A stretch of 6,082 bases of DNA, taken from NCBI GenBank assembly GCA_030608245.1, contig JAUWEO010000112.1, positions 1 through 6,082 of the forward strand, in the 5' to 3' direction. Shown here piece by piece: positions 4,792 through 6,082 of the stretch. Origin of the DNA: Candidatus Latescibacterota bacterium. Its GTDB lineage: Bacteria; Latescibacterota; MVCY01. Below the pieces are notes generated by a model. It saw only the letters and a program-made list of their open reading frames with translations. It was not told the DNA's origin and did no database searches. Numbering within the stretch: the first letter of the stretch is position 1; each line of letters begins with the position of its first letter. The position numbers were made by a program, and so were the translations under genes.

Positions 4792-5439
4792 TTGAGGGTT
4801 ATCTGTCCCTGGGGATTTCTTATCCAGGTACTCTCTTTGTGCCTGTTTGTGCTGCCGGCCTTCGGGGTCCAAAAGACAGTGCCGAGCAACCTGGAACTGC
4901 TGAGAGAGGCCCTCAGTCAGGTCGCAGAGGAGGCAATAGAGAGTTGTCCGCCGGGGAGTTTGCTTTCCCCGGTATCACTCTCTGCCGAGGACGAGAATGA
5001 AGCTAACTGGCTGGTAGAGAGTGTCTTCACTGAGGAGCTCACTGAGCGGGGACTTGGGGTGTTAAGCGGACAACAGCTGAAAGAGGAGCAAGTTCCCCTC
5101 CCTAAAACGGAGCTGTTCTATAAAATTCTTCAGCTTCAGATATCGTATTCCAGTCATAGGCGGCACCGGCTGCCGGGCACCAAATGGGTCAGTCGCCTGG
5201 CTCAGGTGAAGATCGCGGTGCAATTGGCCTCCGCTGGGAAGGTCGTCTGGCTGGATGACATCGATACCTTCATAGAAGATGAGTTCCCTCGCAAATCGTT
5301 GAGTTGGATGGAGGACGACTCATACTCGTTTACAAAGGCAGAGTTAAAAGAGAGAAACTGGAATAAACTGTTAGAACCGGCAATTGTATCGGCAGTGGTA
5401 GGCGGATTGGTCTACCTGTTCTATTCCAGCAGACAATAA
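4792..5439 (+). CDS. Unrecognised exported protein with C-terminal membrane anchor, between cpoB-like gene and bamD
   Basis: I do not recognise a named family. With the TTG start at 4792 the 215 residues have a convincing Sec signal peptide (hydrophobic core at about 8-22, cleavage after AFG, residue 25), a soluble region of about 170 residues, and a hydrophobic glycine-containing helix at about 196-211 followed only by YSSRQ. It could thus be held in a membrane by its tail, facing the periplasm. Notable segments are EANWLVESVFTEELTERGLGVL (70-91, shaped like the helix-strand start of periplasmic CsgG/FlgO-like domains, a weak visual impression), a beta-rich middle with VKIAVQL and GKVVWLDDIDTF (139-160), and KERNWNKLLEPAIVSA (186-201). 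The start is uncertain: no clear ribosome site precedes 4792, and the frame is open upstream to a CTG at 4750 preceded by AAAGGGGTAGG. Two Cys (17, 51) are present but no lipobox. Its place between two envelope lipoproteins suggests outer-membrane biogenesis. Confidence 0.75.
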   Translation: MRVICPWGFLIQVLSLCLFVLPAFGVQKTVPSNLELLREALSQVAEEAIESCPPGSLLSPVSLSAEDENEANWLVESVFTEELTERGLGVLSGQQLKEEQVPLPKTELFYKILQLQISYSSHRRHRLPGTKWVSRLAQVKIAVQLASAGKVVWLDDIDTFIEDEFPRKSLSWMEDDSYSFTKAELKERNWNKLLEPAIVSAVVGGLVYLFYSSRQ

Positions 5440-5444
5440 GCCAT

Positions 5445-5450
5445 AAGGAG
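5445..5450 (+). promoter_or_regulatory. Ribosome binding site that fixes the TTG start of bamD
   Basis: AAGGAG sits 5 nt before TTG 5456. The ATG at 5451 that directly follows it is out of frame and leads to a stop after seven codons, so TTG is the start. Confidence 0.8.
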
Positions 5451-5455
5451 ATGAC

Positions 5456-6082
5456 TTGCGATATTCATACTTAGCCTCGCTGGTGTTGATATTTATCATT
5501 ACTGGGTGCAGTTCCCAGAAACTGAACACTCCGCTTGCCGCCCCGGATTATCATCAAAGGGGCGAGAAATTCTTAAACAAGGGAGATTACCTGAAAGCCA
5601 TAGAGTGTTTTCGCACCATCACCACCAATTTTCCTGGTTCAGACCTGGTTGACGATGCCCAATATGGGCTTGCAGAGGCGTATTTCCGCTTTGGCGAGTA
5701 TATCAATGCCATATCTGAATATGAGAAATTGGTCAGAGAATACCCACTCAGCGGATTCGCGGAGAAAGCCCAGTTCAGGATTGGTGAGTGTTATCTGCGC
5801 CAATCTCTCCCTGCCCAGCTTGACCAGGAAAATACCTACCGGGCGCGGGAGAAATTCAATCGTTTCATCCAGGAGTATCCCAGCAGCGAGTTAATTCCTC
5901 AGGCCAGGCAGAGGATTCTGGAGTGCCGGACTAAGCTGGCGAAGAAAGACTACCTGAATGGTAAGCTGTATGCGAAATTGAAGGCATTTGATGCTGCCCT
6001 CTATTATTATCGGGTGGTGATCGATCAGTTTGATGACACTAAGTGGGCTGTCGCAGCGGAGTTTGGAATAGGCGAAATCATG
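5456..6082 (+). CDS. bamD: Outer membrane protein assembly factor BamD (YfiO family lipoprotein), C-terminus cut by window edge
   Basis: BamD is the essential lipoprotein partner of BamA that helps fold and insert beta-barrel proteins into the outer membrane. 209 residues are visible and the frame is open to the right edge; BamD proteins are typically about 240-280 residues. Seen: lipoprotein signal with lipobox ITGC, Cys18; then TPR-like repeats: DYHQRGEKFLNKGDYLKAIE (31-50), DDAQYGLAEAYFRFGEYINA (66-85), AEKAQFRIGECYLRQSL (102-118), a repeat-linking segment YRAREKFNRFIQEYPSSE (128-145), and the BamD-typical KKDYLNGKLYAKLKAFDAAL (163-182) with YYYRVVIDQFDDTKWA (183-198). The last block is the most diagnostic. 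It starts with TTG, 16 nt after the previous stop, so it is almost certainly in one operon with that gene. Generic TPR lipoprotein is the only alternative. Confidence 0.9.
   Translation, partial: MRYSYLASLVLIFIITGCSSQKLNTPLAAPDYHQRGEKFLNKGDYLKAIECFRTITTNFPGSDLVDDAQYGLAEAYFRFGEYINAISEYEKLVREYPLSGFAEKAQFRIGECYLRQSLPAQLDQENTYRAREKFNRFIQEYPSSELIPQARQRILECRTKLAKKDYLNGKLYAKLKAFDAALYYYRVVIDQFDDTKWAVAAEFGIGEIM

Noticed and set aside
4672..4872. Minus-strand open frame
   Set aside because: It is antisense to the end of the CpoB-like gene and to the signal peptide of the next gene.
5649..5894. Plus-strand open frame of 81 codons
   Set aside because: It is an out-of-frame shadow inside bamD, whose TPR and BamD-specific blocks are continuous in the other frame.
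1..6082. CRISPR array, tRNA, rRNA, insertion sequence, toxin-antitoxin or other defence system
   Set aside because: No regularly spaced repeats, cloverleaf, transposase motif or paired small genes were seen. The DUF559 gene is only distantly nuclease-like and does not make a system alone.

Overview
The window comes from a bacterium with an outer membrane. It carries a BamD-type outer-membrane assembly lipoprotein and a CpoB/YbgF-like lipoprotein, each with a lipobox, plus an MltG-type peptidoglycan enzyme. By eye the base composition is near 50% GC, and Shine-Dalgarno sites of the AAGGAG type recur. No taxonomic marker gene is present. The style (TTG starts, a lipoprotein form of CpoB, an unfamiliar exported protein next to bamD) suggests an uncultured diderm lineage such as an FCB-group or candidate-phylum bacterium, but that is a guess.

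Layout. (1) Positions 1-1551, minus strand: ruvX followed by mltG, which overlaps ruvX by 38 nt and runs off the left edge about a dozen or more residues before its expected end. (2) Positions 1552-1944: a divergent intergenic region. It holds a 16-bp tandem duplication over the ruvX translation start, a candidate ruvX promoter overlapped by an inverted repeat, and a perfect-consensus sigma70 promoter (TTGACA-17-TATAAT) facing right. (3) Positions 1945-2356: a DUF559 (Vsr-like endonuclease fold) gene interrupted by a one-base frameshift, followed by a GC-rich hairpin of a dispersed-repeat type. (4) Positions 2412-3801: a small 75-residue ORF that overlaps the start of a 12-helix MFS transporter, then a hairpin. 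(5) Positions 3802-4004: a promoter region with two candidate promoters. (6) Positions 4005-6082: an envelope gene cluster of a CpoB-like lipoprotein, an unrecognised exported protein with a C-terminal membrane anchor, and bamD, which is cut by the right edge.

How the genes fit together. ruvX-mltG is a housekeeping pair for RNA/DNA processing and peptidoglycan chain termination. The right-hand cluster is an outer-membrane biogenesis operon in which the middle gene is the main unknown. The DUF559 gene and its hairpin look like a small inserted module between the two conserved blocks. No CRISPR array, tRNA, rRNA, insertion sequence or obvious defence system is present. The most promising new biology is the exported protein between the cpoB-like gene and bamD.
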